Assembly (NCBI GenBank): GCA_002717285.1
Contig: PBDF01000007.1
Span: 357,785 to 370,439, forward strand
Origin: Magnetovibrio sp.
Lineage (GTDB): Bacteria; Pseudomonadota; Alphaproteobacteria; Rhodospirillales_A; JABHCV01
Direction of reading: 5' to 3'
Length of the DNA stretch: 12,655 nt
In this document: piece after piece, positions 1 to 6,379 of the stretch
Position numbering within the stretch: position 1 is the stretch's first letter
Layout of the letters: each line of letters begins with the position of its first letter
Position numbers and translations under genes: made by a program
Notes under the pieces: generated by a model
Told to the model about the DNA's origin: nothing
Databases searched by the model: none
What the model saw: the letters and a program-made list of their open reading frames with translations, nothing else

Positions 1-304
1 GTCTATACATTACAGAATTACCGATCCCCTCGCTACACAACATGCTGGTCAGAACTCCCTATTGTCCAAGCTTAAAAAGTAGCTAACTAGCAGGAAGAGG
101 TGTGTTGTAACATAAGAATAGTTTGCTCAAATATACAAGCAATTGCACTATATATACGTACGGTTATAAAATTTACAAAATTTATATAGAAAGAAATTTT
201 CACTCCAAAACATGTAATCTGAAAAAACACAACTAAACTGAAGCTTTGAGTATAGTTTTATAATATTTTTCCCTTATACAACAATAATGGCAAAAGAACA
301 TGAT
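1..304. other. Left-edge region with no recognisable gene
   Basis: I see no supportable gene in this AT-rich stretch. All three forward frames are open for the first ~75 bases. The frame from base 2 to a TAG at 80-82 reads like a protein tail (ending SLLSKLKK), so the 3' end of a plus-strand gene from outside the window could end here, but 26 codons are too few to claim it. The reverse frames are closed by several stops. On the minus strand beyond 305, a loose AAACT/AGTTT inverted repeat around an AAGCTT centre is followed seven bases later by six T residues (minus strand). This could be a weak end signal for the copper operon. No tRNA, tandem repeat or CRISPR-like spacing was seen. Confidence 0.5.
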
Positions 305-565
305 CTATAGGTTGTCAACCGGAGGCATCACTAGCTCAACTTCTAGAACCTCTCCCATCTTTCCCTTTAGTAATGGACTAAGTGTTATCTTGTTAAAAAA
401 CCACAAATTTGTTTCATTACCGTCTTCAGCAAATGACGCAATATCTTTATTAACAGTCAGCTAGTAATGTCCTATTATTGTGCCTTCTTTAAGAACCAGC
501 TAAATAAGCGCTATCACGGAAAGACACAATGCTGCTTTGGAAAACAATGCATGACGATTAATCAT
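305..565 (-). pseudogene. Third reading frame of the copper operon, interrupted by two TAG codons
   Basis: An ATG at 565-563 lies one base after the copD stop. In one constant frame it gives a short basic start (MINRHALFSK) and a hydrophobic stretch (AALCLSVIALI) like a signal peptide or membrane anchor. A TAG follows at 500-502, then 12 codons (LVLKEGTIIGHY), a second TAG at 461-463, 51 more fluent codons (ending EVELVMPPVDNL) and a final TAG at 305-307. The full length would be about 86 residues. I do not recognise the family; a small exported copper-related protein is only an inference from position. The frame is kept through both stops with no indel, which suggests recent nonsense mutations, sequencing error, or unusual readthrough. 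TAG is an ordinary stop here, since cueR, rluC and atp12 all end with it. There is no His/Met copper motif of the PCuAC type. Confidence 0.5.
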
Positions 566-566
566 T

Positions 567-1436
567 TCACATACCTTTGGGCAACGTCATAGATGTAGTT
601 AGAAGGCTTGATGCTATTAAAATGACTATAGCAAGGGCAATTTCAAATTGAACAGATCTTTGAAATCGCCTGACCGTTTGCAAGGGGTTTGTTTCTATTG
701 ATGGTACTAGCTTAAATTTATTGAGCGCCGCCAATGACAATAAGCCACCTACCAATACAATCTTTATTAAAAGTACATTACCGTATTGCGTCGTAAAAAG
801 GAGGGAAACTTCCTCTAAAAGCAGGTATGCATAGCCCAATCCTGAACTGAGAAGCAGCCCAACATAACCTATGGCAATAATGCCAAAGCGATGCGCCACC
901 CGTTCAATATTGCGTGTATCAGATTGTAAACATATCCAACGAAATGGAAGGAGCGCTCCAAGCCAGAAGGTTATACCAAACAAGTGCAATATCAAGAGTG
1001 ATTGTGTGAGAATACCGTCTAGTTGGGAGTGTCCAGACATGGTAAATGAAATTAATATTGCGATGGAGCCAATCATTAACACAAATCTTCTGGCATTTTC
1101 TCTTTGACTCTGCGCTATCAACATAAGGGCAAAGCCTGCAAAGGCTGTTAAGTAGCCAACACCAGACTTAGATTCTATGGCAAGCTTCAACAGTAAAAAG
1201 TCAATTATACTTGCAAGGTCACCTCCTAGATTTCCAGCCACCGATAAAATCATTAACAGAGATATGACTGCTCCTATTAAAGTGCCTCTATGAGTAAGAT
1301 AATCGCAATAAGCTTGCTGGTCCGCATTGAGTTCCCTACCCAAGTGCAGGCTGAACAAGAAGCTTCCCACGCTCCCAAAGCTGGAAAAATATAAAAGCAC
1401 TTTAAGGATAGGGTTAAAAAAAATCCAGACATCCAT
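567..1436 (-). CDS. copD: CopD-family copper transport/resistance membrane protein
   Basis: This is a polytopic inner-membrane protein of the CopD family, thought to work with CopC in moving copper across or at the cytoplasmic membrane. The 289 residues contain about eight hydrophobic segments, near 9-30, 53-72, 92-110, 117-135, 144-166, 184-206, 217-238 and 263-281. Family-like features are an SGH at 134-136 at the end of a helix, a helix with LHLFGITFWLGALLPF (about 150-165; His151 and Trp158), NKFKLVP after the seventh helix, and a final helix preceded by RRFQRSVQFE. Histidines at membrane boundaries are candidate copper ligands. The ATG at 1436 begins one base after the copC stop, so the two are surely co-transcribed. 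Its length matches the short CopD form. Family assignment is good; direction of copper movement is not settled by sequence. Confidence 0.88.
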   Translation of the reverse strand: MDVWIFFNPILKVLLYFSSFGSVGSFLFSLHLGRELNADQQAYCDYLTHRGTLIGAVISLLMILSVAGNLGGDLASIIDFLLLKLAIESKSGVGYLTAFAGFALMLIAQSQRENARRFVLMIGSIAILISFTMSGHSQLDGILTQSLLILHLFGITFWLGALLPFRWICLQSDTRNIERVAHRFGIIAIGYVGLLLSSGLGYAYLLLEEVSLLFTTQYGNVLLIKIVLVGGLLSLAALNKFKLVPSIETNPLQTVRRFQRSVQFEIALAIVILIASSLLTTSMTLPKGM

Positions 1437-1437
1437 C

Positions 1438-1830
1438 TTAGCTACCTTTAATGTTGAACGTCAGAACTCCTTTTATCACATGACCATCCTTACCCAATGC
1501 ACGCCAAGCAAGCGAGTAAAAGCCCTTCTCTAGGGATGGCAGGGGTATAACTTGTCGCTTGTTAGTAGTCATTTGTGTGCTTGCACTAAGCGGGACCGAC
1601 TGACCTTCAACACCAATAAATCCACCTAACAACCTTTTACCTTTTTTGTCTGATGACTTCGTTAAATCAACCTTGATGAGCCTAGTTGGTGTTCTAAACT
1701 CCATGACAATTTCGGTAGGTGGCACAGTTAATATCTCGCCACTCTGTGGATAGGATGAAGTTAGAAGAGAGTGAGCATTGGCTGAGATTGGTAATCCTAA
1801 CAAGATAACCAGTAAAAAAATTTTACACAT
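1438..1830 (-). CDS. copC: CopC-family periplasmic copper-binding protein
   Basis: This is a small periplasmic beta-barrel copper carrier of the CopC family (130 residues). Residues 1-19 are a signal peptide ending ANA, so cleavage would leave His20 as the first mature residue, which is the N-terminal copper ligand in this family. The C-terminal DGH at 115-117 gives Asp96 and His98 of the mature protein, the other usual Cu(II) ligands. The mature chain starts HSLLTSSYPQSGE with the usual 'PxxG' strand and ends with VIKGVLTFNI. I see no Met-rich loop, so it probably binds only Cu(II) and lacks the Cu(I) site of Pseudomonas CopC. The ATG has a good ribosome-binding site, GAGAGG, eight bases upstream. 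It leads the operon copC-copD, divergent from cueR, which suggests copper control. Confidence 0.92.
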   Translation of the reverse strand: MCKIFLLVILLGLPISANAHSLLTSSYPQSGEILTVPPTEIVMEFRTPTRLIKVDLTKSSDKKGKRLLGGFIGVEGQSVPLSASTQMTTNKRQVIPLPSLEKGFYSLAWRALGKDGHVIKGVLTFNIKGS

Positions 1831-1923
1831 TGCAAAAACCTCTCTAATGCACGTTTGAACAAGAGCTTATCTTTCCATGTTACCGTTGTGTGCGGCCGGA
1901 CTATATACTCTTTATTTAAAATA

Positions 1924-1944
1924 ATGCGGCTAAGATTCTCGCAT
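1924..1944. promoter_or_regulatory. Inverted repeat in the copC/cueR divergent region
   Basis: ATGCG and CGCAT form an exact 5-base inverted repeat with an 11-base gap, roughly 95-115 bases upstream of copC. A second imperfect dyad, TTGG...CCAA with TA/TA arms inside, lies at 1977-1995. Either could be a regulator site, but neither resembles the ACCTTCC/GGAAGGT dyad of CueR promoters. Short repeats like these arise by chance, so this is only a pointer to where control signals may lie. Confidence 0.2.
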
Positions 1945-2015
1945 CAGTTAACAAATCTTCAAAAGCTGGCATGTTGTTGGGGTATGACTTACCAATCATT
2001 TTTTCAATACCATAT

Positions 2016-2044
2016 TTGACCTTTATTCTTCCTAGTTATAAACT
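2016..2044 (+). promoter_or_regulatory. Candidate promoter of cueR
   Basis: TTGACC at 2016-2021 and TAAACT at 2039-2044 are separated by 17 bases, a normal sigma70 arrangement, and would start transcription about 20-25 bases before the cueR ATG. The 17-base spacer is shorter than the 19-20 bases of MerR-activated promoters, so this looks like a constitutive promoter rather than a CueR-activated one. Inferred from hexamers only. Confidence 0.4.
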
Positions 2045-2073
2045 CTCCCCTGACAGGAGATGCAAGAGAAAAA

Positions 2074-2469
2074 ATGAATATAGGCAAGGCCGCAAACCTA
2101 TCTGACTTAACAGTAAAAACTGTCAGATATTATAGTGATATAGGTTTGATTAAACCCCAAATTGATACAAATACTGGCTACCGAAATTTCTCAGAGTTCG
2201 ACTTGGCCAAATTGCAGTTTCTTGCCAAAGCACGAAAATTTGATTTCAGCCTAAATGATTGCAGGGAGTTGCTTGCGCTCTACGAAAACACAGAACGTTC
2301 AAGCAAAGAAGTTAAGGCGCTAACACTAGAAAAGATTGCGAAAATAGATACTAAATTGTCAGAACTTCAGATGTTGAGAGATCAGCTAAGTACCTTAGCT
2401 ACTGCTTGCCATGGTGATGATAGGCCTAACTGTCCTATTCTAGATGCACTTTCAGAAAAAACTAACTAG
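2074..2469 (+). CDS. cueR: CueR-type MerR family copper(I)-responsive transcription activator
   Basis: This is a cytoplasmic dimeric DNA-binding sensor that turns on copper-detoxification promoters when Cu(I) (also Ag or Au) binds. The 131 residues follow Escherichia coli CueR closely in length and layout: an N-terminal winged helix-turn-helix (about 1-70, with VKTVRYYSDIGLIKP at 14-28), a dimerisation helix (about 77-108, EKIAKIDTKLSELQMLRDQL), and the metal loop ACHGDDRPNC. Cys112 and Cys120 fall at exactly the E. coli positions. Residue 77 is Ser, as in the sensors of monovalent ions, not the Cys of Zn/Hg sensors. The CCHH tail of the E. coli protein is absent. The ATG at 2074 is preceded by a purine run (AAGAGAAAAA). 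It is divergent from copC-copD, which it probably controls, although no standard CueR operator is visible between them. No copA-type copper ATPase lies in this window. Confidence 0.92.
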   Translation: MNIGKAANLSDLTVKTVRYYSDIGLIKPQIDTNTGYRNFSEFDLAKLQFLAKARKFDFSLNDCRELLALYENTERSSKEVKALTLEKIAKIDTKLSELQMLRDQLSTLATACHGDDRPNCPILDALSEKTN

Positions 2470-2476
2470 TACTAGT
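2465..2476. repeat. 12-base perfect palindrome over the cueR stop codon
   Basis: ACTAGT is repeated twice in tandem, giving a 12-base self-complementary sequence that contains the cueR TAG stop. No T-run follows on either strand, so it is not a convincing terminator. It sits in the 29-base gap between cueR and the 3' end of the convergent tRNA-Leu gene. Confidence 0.5.
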
Positions 2477-2498
2477 ATCCCTATGGCACATTAAAAGT

Positions 2499-2586
2499 TG
2501 GTGCGGTCGAGAAGACTCGAACTTCCACGGGCTCATCACCCACAGCGACCTCAACGCTGCGCGTCTACCAATTCCGCCACGACCGC
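2499..2586 (-). tRNA. tRNA-Leu (anticodon GAG)
   Basis: Read on the minus strand, this is an 88-base class II tRNA including an encoded CCA. The acceptor stem is GCGGTCG pairing with CGACCGC, followed by discriminator A and CCA at 2501-2499. The D-arm region contains TGGCGGAATTGGTAGAC, typical of tRNA-Leu. The anticodon stem CAGCG/CGCTG encloses the loop TTGAGGT, giving anticodon GAG, which reads CUC and CUU leucine codons. A long variable arm (about GTGGGTGATGAGCCCGT) and the T loop TTCGAGTC follow. It converges on cueR and diverges from lipB. Nothing suggests an integrated element at its 3' end. Confidence 0.96.
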
Positions 2587-2616
2587 ACAAAAGCAAAAAT
2601 GTTGTTGCCAATGTGG

Positions 2617-2645
2617 GGAATAGCAAATTGTTTGACCTCAAGCAA
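2617..2645 (-). promoter_or_regulatory. Candidate promoter of tRNA-Leu
   Basis: On the minus strand TTGCTT (2645-2640) and TATTCC (2622-2617) are 17 bases apart, placing a start near 2610 and a leader of about 24 bases before the mature tRNA 5' end. This region overlaps the lipB promoter candidate on the other strand. Based on hexamers and spacing only. Confidence 0.3.
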
Positions 2646-2660
2646 GCTTATGCATCAATA
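2632..2660 (+). promoter_or_regulatory. Candidate promoter of lipB
   Basis: TTGACC (2632-2637) and TCAATA (2655-2660) are 17 bases apart, placing a start near 2667 and a leader of about 17 bases before the lipB ATG at 2684 (or about 32 before the alternative ATG at 2699). The -10 match is modest. Confidence 0.3.
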
Positions 2661-2683
2661 TTTCCGCTCAATTATCAAATTCT

Positions 2684-3352
2684 ATGCTAAAAATTCATAT
2701 GGAATGGTTAATAACATACAATCCTGTACCGTATCAAAAAGCCCTAGCTTTTATGGAAAAACGGGTATTGGAAATAAAGAATGGCACCGCTGATGAGGTC
2801 GTTTGGCTTCTTGAGCACCCACCTCTCTACACAGCAGGTTCGAGTGCCAAAACTTCTGACCTTCTGGACCCAAGGCGTTTTCCAGTTTTTGAAGCTGGAC
2901 GTGGTGGGAAGTACACCTATCATGGGCCGGGGCAACGAGTTGTATATATTATGATCAATCTAAAAAAACGCGGTAGTGATGTTAGACGTTACGTGCATGA
3001 CCTTGAAGAGTGGATTATTCGCAGTCTTGCAAAGCTTGGCGTCATTGCTGAACGACGTGATAAACGCATTGGTATTTGGGTAAACAGAAAGGATGGTAGA
3101 GAAGAGAAAATTGCTGCACTAGGTGTTCGGGTACGCCATTGGATTACTTATCACGGAATATCAATTAACGTTATACCAAATTTAAGCCACTTCGATGGTA
3201 TTATACCATGTGGCATATATAATCACGGGGTTACTTCCCTTGCTGACCTGGGCAACACCTCAAATATGGCTGATCTTGACAAACACTTACTTACAAGTTT
3301 TGAAGAAATCTTTGGTATTACACCCAAAGAGTCACAAAAGCTTATTCTCTAA
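2684..3352 (+). CDS. lipB: Octanoyltransferase LipB (lipoyl(octanoyl) transferase)
   Basis: LipB transfers the octanoyl group from octanoyl-ACP to the lipoyl domains of 2-oxoacid dehydrogenases and the glycine cleavage H protein, the first step of protein lipoylation in the cytoplasm. The 222 residues carry the family signature: [11 protein letters not shown] at 42-52, [12 protein letters not shown] at 73-84, the catalytic lysine in [10 protein letters not shown] (Lys142), TYHGISINV at 155-163, and the catalytic cysteine in GIIPCGI (Cys176). The start is uncertain between the ATG at 2684 and the ATG five codons later (2699), since many relatives begin near MEWLI. Neither has a clear ribosome-binding site. 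It is a single gene, divergent from tRNA-Leu and convergent with atp12. No lipA lies in the window. Confidence 0.95.
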   Translation: MLKIHMEWLITYNPVPYQKALAFMEKRVLEIKNGTADEVVWLLEHPPLYTAGSSAKTSDLLDPRRFPVFEAGRGGKYTYHGPGQRVVYIMINLKKRGSDVRRYVHDLEEWIIRSLAKLGVIAERRDKRIGIWVNRKDGREEKIAALGVRVRHWITYHGISINVIPNLSHFDGIIPCGIYNHGVTSLADLGNTSNMADLDKHLLTSFEEIFGITPKESQKLIL

Positions 3353-3371
3353 AAATTCCAAATTTAAAATC

Positions 3372-3390
3372 AAACTATCAAGAGTAGTTT
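3372..3390. terminator. Possible weak terminator between lipB and atp12
   Basis: AAACTA and TAGTTT form a 6-base inverted repeat around a 7-base loop, immediately after the atp12 TAG stop and 19 bases after the lipB stop. On the minus strand it is followed by GATTTTAAATTT. The stem is nearly all A/T and the T-run is broken, so it would be weak. It is the only hairpin in the 38-base convergent gap. Confidence 0.27.
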
Positions 3391-4110
3391 CTATCTTAGA
3401 AGAGATAAAAATTTTGTTGCTGTAGCAATTTCGGTTTCCAAACTTACTTGACGTATTCTTGTCTCCTCATCAACTCCCCAGCGTTCATTCTGATAAATTT
3501 GCTCCAACTGTGTGCAAACTAAAGCCTCCTTTATATCAATTCTACCCTTGGCCAATGCAAGAGCAAGAATAATTGACCCACAAGCGGTTGTAAGACTAAT
3601 AATACCAGCAAGTTCCATATCATTCTTCCCACGCAACAATTTGGCCAACGTATCTATCGCCCTAAGAGGTTGTTTTATGTGAAGTATACCAGTAGTCACT
3701 TTTAATTTAATTTTCATAGTATCTGCTGCCCAATCAAGCAGTGGTTGCCAGTGACTGTTCTGGCGACTTACTAAATCTATGGGCTCGTTCGCACGGTAGC
3801 ACAGCAGATCTGTCTCAGCAAAGTTAAGAATTTCTTTCAGTATGCTCTCGCGGTTTTTTTCGATCCTATCAATCGAACTATTGGCATAGCCCGTCAAAGG
3901 CATAGTTTCTGGTACAATTACCTTTTCCTGAGAAGCCCATTCATGAGCTATTGCTATTGCCAAATCCTTACTAGTCAAAATTTGTGGCTGACCTAGAGGT
4001 GTCCTAACTAATCGGCCATCTAATTCGACTGCAAATCCTCTTTCAAGTTTAATAACATTAACCTCTTGATAAAACCTGCGAGCAATGTATTTTTTTTCAG
4101 TCATTTTCAT
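3391..4110 (-). CDS. ATP12 family F1-ATPase assembly chaperone
   Basis: The ATP12 family holds the F1 alpha subunit during assembly of the ATP synthase catalytic head in mitochondria, and bacterial members are inferred to do the same. The 239 residues show the family layout: RRFYQEV at 11-17, LDGRLVRTP at 30-38, EWASQ with VPETMPLT at 57-73, ETDLLCYR at 99-106, and W-PLLDW at 121-127. An alpha-helical C-terminal half ends with a conserved-looking acidic segment (WGVDEETRIRQ). The ATG at 4110 overlaps the TGA of the upstream phosphatase by four bases (ATGA), so translation is probably coupled. A second ATG two codons in is possible. Its length is normal for the family. It ends with TAG, convergent with lipB. 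Pairing with the HAD gene and rluC is usual in Alphaproteobacteria. Confidence 0.92.
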   Translation of the reverse strand: MKMTEKKYIARRFYQEVNVIKLERGFAVELDGRLVRTPLGQPQILTSKDLAIAIAHEWASQEKVIVPETMPLTGYANSSIDRIEKNRESILKEILNFAETDLLCYRANEPIDLVSRQNSHWQPLLDWAADTMKIKLKVTTGILHIKQPLRAIDTLAKLLRGKNDMELAGIISLTTACGSIILALALAKGRIDIKEALVCTQLEQIYQNERWGVDEETRIRQVSLETEIATATKFLSLLR

Positions 4111-4817
4111 TTTTTAAATAGGTTTTCAAGGGCTAGTGGAATCTGAGAAAAAGTTTTCACAACACTATGCGCACCAGAATCATATAATTCTTCAACAGAG
4201 TGATAGCCCCAAGTGACCCCGATTGCTGAGGTGCCTGCATTACGAGCCATCTTCATATCATAAGAAGTGTCACCAATCATCACCGTCCTCTTTTTTTCAG
4301 CTCCAGTATCTCTCATTGCTTTGAGCAACATATCAGGATCGGGTTTGCCTACTGATAAATCAGCTGTTTGCAGAGTTATAAAATAACGATCTATATTTTG
4401 ATTTTCTAAGGTTGATTTCAGCACATTTGAAGATTTGCCAGTCGCAACACCCAGCAACCATCCCGCTTTCTTGAGAGAACAAAGCGTCTCCTCTACCCCA
4501 CAATAAAGTGGTTCGTGGATCTTATTCCTACCTTTTAGCATGGCATATAGCTTGTTAAATTCGTTTTTAACTCCATTAATTTGATTAATTTTTATACTAG
4601 GAAGTAATATTGTGATGGCTTCATCCAATGGCAGTCCAACAGTTCGACGTATGTCAACTTTCTTTGGTTGAAGATGGCCCAAATTACTACATGCTGTTTG
4701 CATGCAAGAAATGATAGCGTATGCTGAATCAACTAGCGTTCCATCACAATCAAAAACAACGAGACGCGATTTTTTTTTGTAGTTTCCCTTTTGAAACAAT
4801 CTGTTTGCCAACAACAC
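4107..4817 (-). CDS. HAD-superfamily phosphatase (phosphoglycolate phosphatase-like, subfamily IA)
   Basis: This is a cytoplasmic haloacid dehalogenase-fold phosphatase, resembling Gph/PGP-type enzymes, but its natural substrate cannot be read from sequence. All four motifs are present: motif I VFDCDGTLVDS with nucleophile Asp23 and acid/base Asp25, motif II in GVATGKSS (Thr126), motif III GKPDPD (Lys158), and motif IV IGDTSYD (Asp183 and Asp187). Residues 30-105 form a helical cap between motifs I and II, typical of class I caps. The reading frame opens with GTG at 4817, followed by two TTG codons. AGGAAG lies only about three bases before that GTG, so a start at the TTG at 4814 or 4811 is also possible. 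Length is 236 residues from the GTG. It is coupled to atp12 by a 4-base overlap. Confidence 0.9.
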   Translation of the reverse strand: MLLANRLFQKGNYKKKSRLVVFDCDGTLVDSAYAIISCMQTACSNLGHLQPKKVDIRRTVGLPLDEAITILLPSIKINQINGVKNEFNKLYAMLKGRNKIHEPLYCGVEETLCSLKKAGWLLGVATGKSSNVLKSTLENQNIDRYFITLQTADLSVGKPDPDMLLKAMRDTGAEKKRTVMIGDTSYDMKMARNAGTSAIGVTWGYHSVEELYDSGAHSVVKTFSQIPLALENLFKK

Positions 4818-4958
4818 ACTTCCTATTTTTTAGTAATAAACCCTGGACATAAACAAAAAAGTTACGCTTTACGATTACAGCACAGCTGTTATGCCCCTTC
4901 ACCTCATAAACCCTATACTTGTGCTTATTCCTACCCCTGACCTTCTAGAAAAATCAAG

Positions 4959-4985
4959 GTGATGGACCCCAATAAAAACCATCGC
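4959..4985 (-). terminator. Possible rho-independent terminator of rluC
   Basis: On the minus strand, directly after the rluC TAG, GCGATGG can pair with CCATCAC (one C-A mismatch, GATGG/CCATC perfect) around a 13-base loop. The sequence CTTGATTTTTC follows. The core stem is short and the loop is large, so it is weak, but it sits where a terminator is expected before the separate HAD/atp12 pair. Confidence 0.3.
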
Positions 4986-5975
4986 CTAAGGATAAAGAAA
5001 ATTGTCTTTAACCAAATATTCATCAAATCCGAAAAAACGCCAGGTAGCAGACATATGAGCTGGTAATGGTGCAATAACTTCAATATGCTCACCACTTGGG
5101 TGGGGAACACGAATAGCTCGGGCATGCAGGTGCATTTTGCGGCTTAGGCCAGATCCTTGTATAAACGACTTTGACCCTCCATACTTTCCATCCCCTAAAA
5201 TAGGAGTGCCCAATGCTTCCAAATGGGCACGAAGTTGATGTGTGCGTCCAGTTTGAGGTTCAAGTGATAACCATGTAACCTTTCGACTGACACGGTCAAT
5301 GGTTTGATAGAATGTAACTGCCTGCCTACCATTTTCGGGATCCGGGACCATACGCTCACCTTTTTTTCCGGAAAGCTTTGATAAAGCTACATCTATTCGC
5401 CCTGATGACAGTTCAACACGACCCACAACAATCGCCCAATAAATCTTGCGCATGGCTTTAGCACGAAACGCAGCCGTTAGTTTTGCAGCTGCCTCGGACG
5501 AACGTCCTAAAAGTAAAACCCCAGAAGTATCTTTATCTAGCCGATGTACTAATTTTGGCCGAAAAGCCTTTTCAAATTTTAAGCAACCCAACATTGCATC
5601 AATACTATTTTTTACTCTAGTGCCCCCCTGAACGGGTATTCCTGGTGGTTTGTTTAAAACAATTATATCGTCATCGATATGAAGGATTCTCTCGTGCAGA
5701 TCCGTGATTTCTGACTTACTAGCACAAAAGTGTTTTATATTTTTTTTTGGCTTTGTTATCCGATTGACATCTACCAAAGGTGGAACACGAATTGACTGTC
5801 CTGCTTCCAGTCGGGTATTAGCCTTAGCTCTTTTACCCTCAACTCGTACAGAGCCTTTACGTAGTAGTTTTTGCAATTGAGCATGTGTTGTGTAAGGATA
5901 GTGCCGTTTAAACCAGCGATCCAGCCTCAAATTGCCCTCGTCATCTGCTATTTGTACAATAGTGATTTTGCTCAT
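4986..5975 (-). CDS. rluC: 23S rRNA pseudouridine synthase, RluC/RluD family
   Basis: This enzyme isomerises specific uridines of 23S rRNA to pseudouridine. The 329 residues have an N-terminal S4 RNA-binding domain (about 15-70, with LDRWFKRHYP and LLRKGSVRVEGKRAKANTR) and a RluA-family catalytic domain. The catalytic aspartate is Asp147 in VHRLDKDTSGVLLL. PPGIPVQGG near 110-118 and QTGRTHQLRAHLEALGTPI near 242-260 are further family hallmarks, as is GDGKYGG. The S4 domain and position among rarA, HAD and atp12 fit RluC better than RluA; RluC in E. coli modifies positions 955, 2504 and 2580, but site specificity here is inferred. The ATG at 5975 has no strong ribosome-binding site. It ends with TAG. 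A 404-base gap separates it from rarA upstream and 168 bases separate it from the HAD gene. Confidence 0.93.
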   Translation of the reverse strand: MSKITIVQIADDEGNLRLDRWFKRHYPYTTHAQLQKLLRKGSVRVEGKRAKANTRLEAGQSIRVPPLVDVNRITKPKKNIKHFCASKSEITDLHERILHIDDDIIVLNKPPGIPVQGGTRVKNSIDAMLGCLKFEKAFRPKLVHRLDKDTSGVLLLGRSSEAAAKLTAAFRAKAMRKIYWAIVVGRVELSSGRIDVALSKLSGKKGERMVPDPENGRQAVTFYQTIDRVSRKVTWLSLEPQTGRTHQLRAHLEALGTPILGDGKYGGSKSFIQGSGLSRKMHLHARAIRVPHPSGEHIEVIAPLPAHMSATWRFFGFDEYLVKDNFLYP

Positions 5976-6379
5976 ACTGGAAAATGCCTAAACAAAATCA
6001 TACCTAATTAATTGCCAATATTGAAGAGAACAACTAAAAGACTGATTTATAAATCTGCAAAAATTAATATCACCACGTTCCATTAAAAACAACACCCCAA
6101 GAAAAAACAGAATATAGTAAAAAGATGCAAATAACCCTAACACCAGATGACTCTAGATTTCATCACACGAAACCCACTTGAAATTCATAATTTAAGTAAA
6201 CAAACCGAAGCAGAGAGTTTAACCACTTTGACAAATTAAATGAATTGAAGATAACCTTCATTAACCCTGTTACTAACGCTTATTATATATTCGTAGCGGA
6301 TCAGGTCACCCAAAAGTCTAACGATTACAAAAAAAACAAGTAAGATTTTGGTGATCAATCACTGATTACTGTTATTATA
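5976..6379. other. 404-base gap between rarA and rluC without a recognisable gene
   Basis: This is very A-rich on the plus strand and has frequent stops in both directions. No protein-like frame of useful length was found. Many Alphaproteobacteria, as I recall, carry crcB (fluoride channel) between rarA and rluC, and I see no trace of it. A GTGA-TCAA-TCAC hairpin lies at about 6350-6361, followed on the minus strand after some 17 bases by eight T residues; it might help end the rarA transcript, though the distance is too long for a standard terminator. On the minus strand, TATGAT (about 27 bases before the rluC ATG) could serve as a -10 for rluC. Confidence 0.5.
6228..6255 (+). promoter_or_regulatory. 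Promoter-like hexamers with no downstream gene on the plus strand
   Basis: A consensus TTGACA at 6228-6233 is followed after 16 bases by GATAAC (6250-6255), four of six matches to TATAAT. The only thing downstream on this strand is the remaining ~120 bases of the gap and then antisense to rarA. It could drive a small or antisense RNA, or be chance in AT-rich DNA. Confidence 0.18.

Noticed and set aside
150..205. CTATATA/TATATAG inverted repeat as a regulatory hairpin
   Set aside because: The arms are pure A/T apart from one pair and are far apart in very AT-rich DNA, so chance is the better explanation.
305..565. TAG reassigned to an amino acid throughout this genome
   Set aside because: cueR, rluC and atp12 end normally at TAG with lengths that match their families, so TAG works as a stop. 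Local readthrough cannot be excluded, but general reassignment can.
2465..2586. tRNA-Leu 3' end as an integration site for a mobile element
   Set aside because: No repeat of the tRNA 3' end, integrase or phage-like gene is present on either side; cueR and lipB are normal chromosomal genes.
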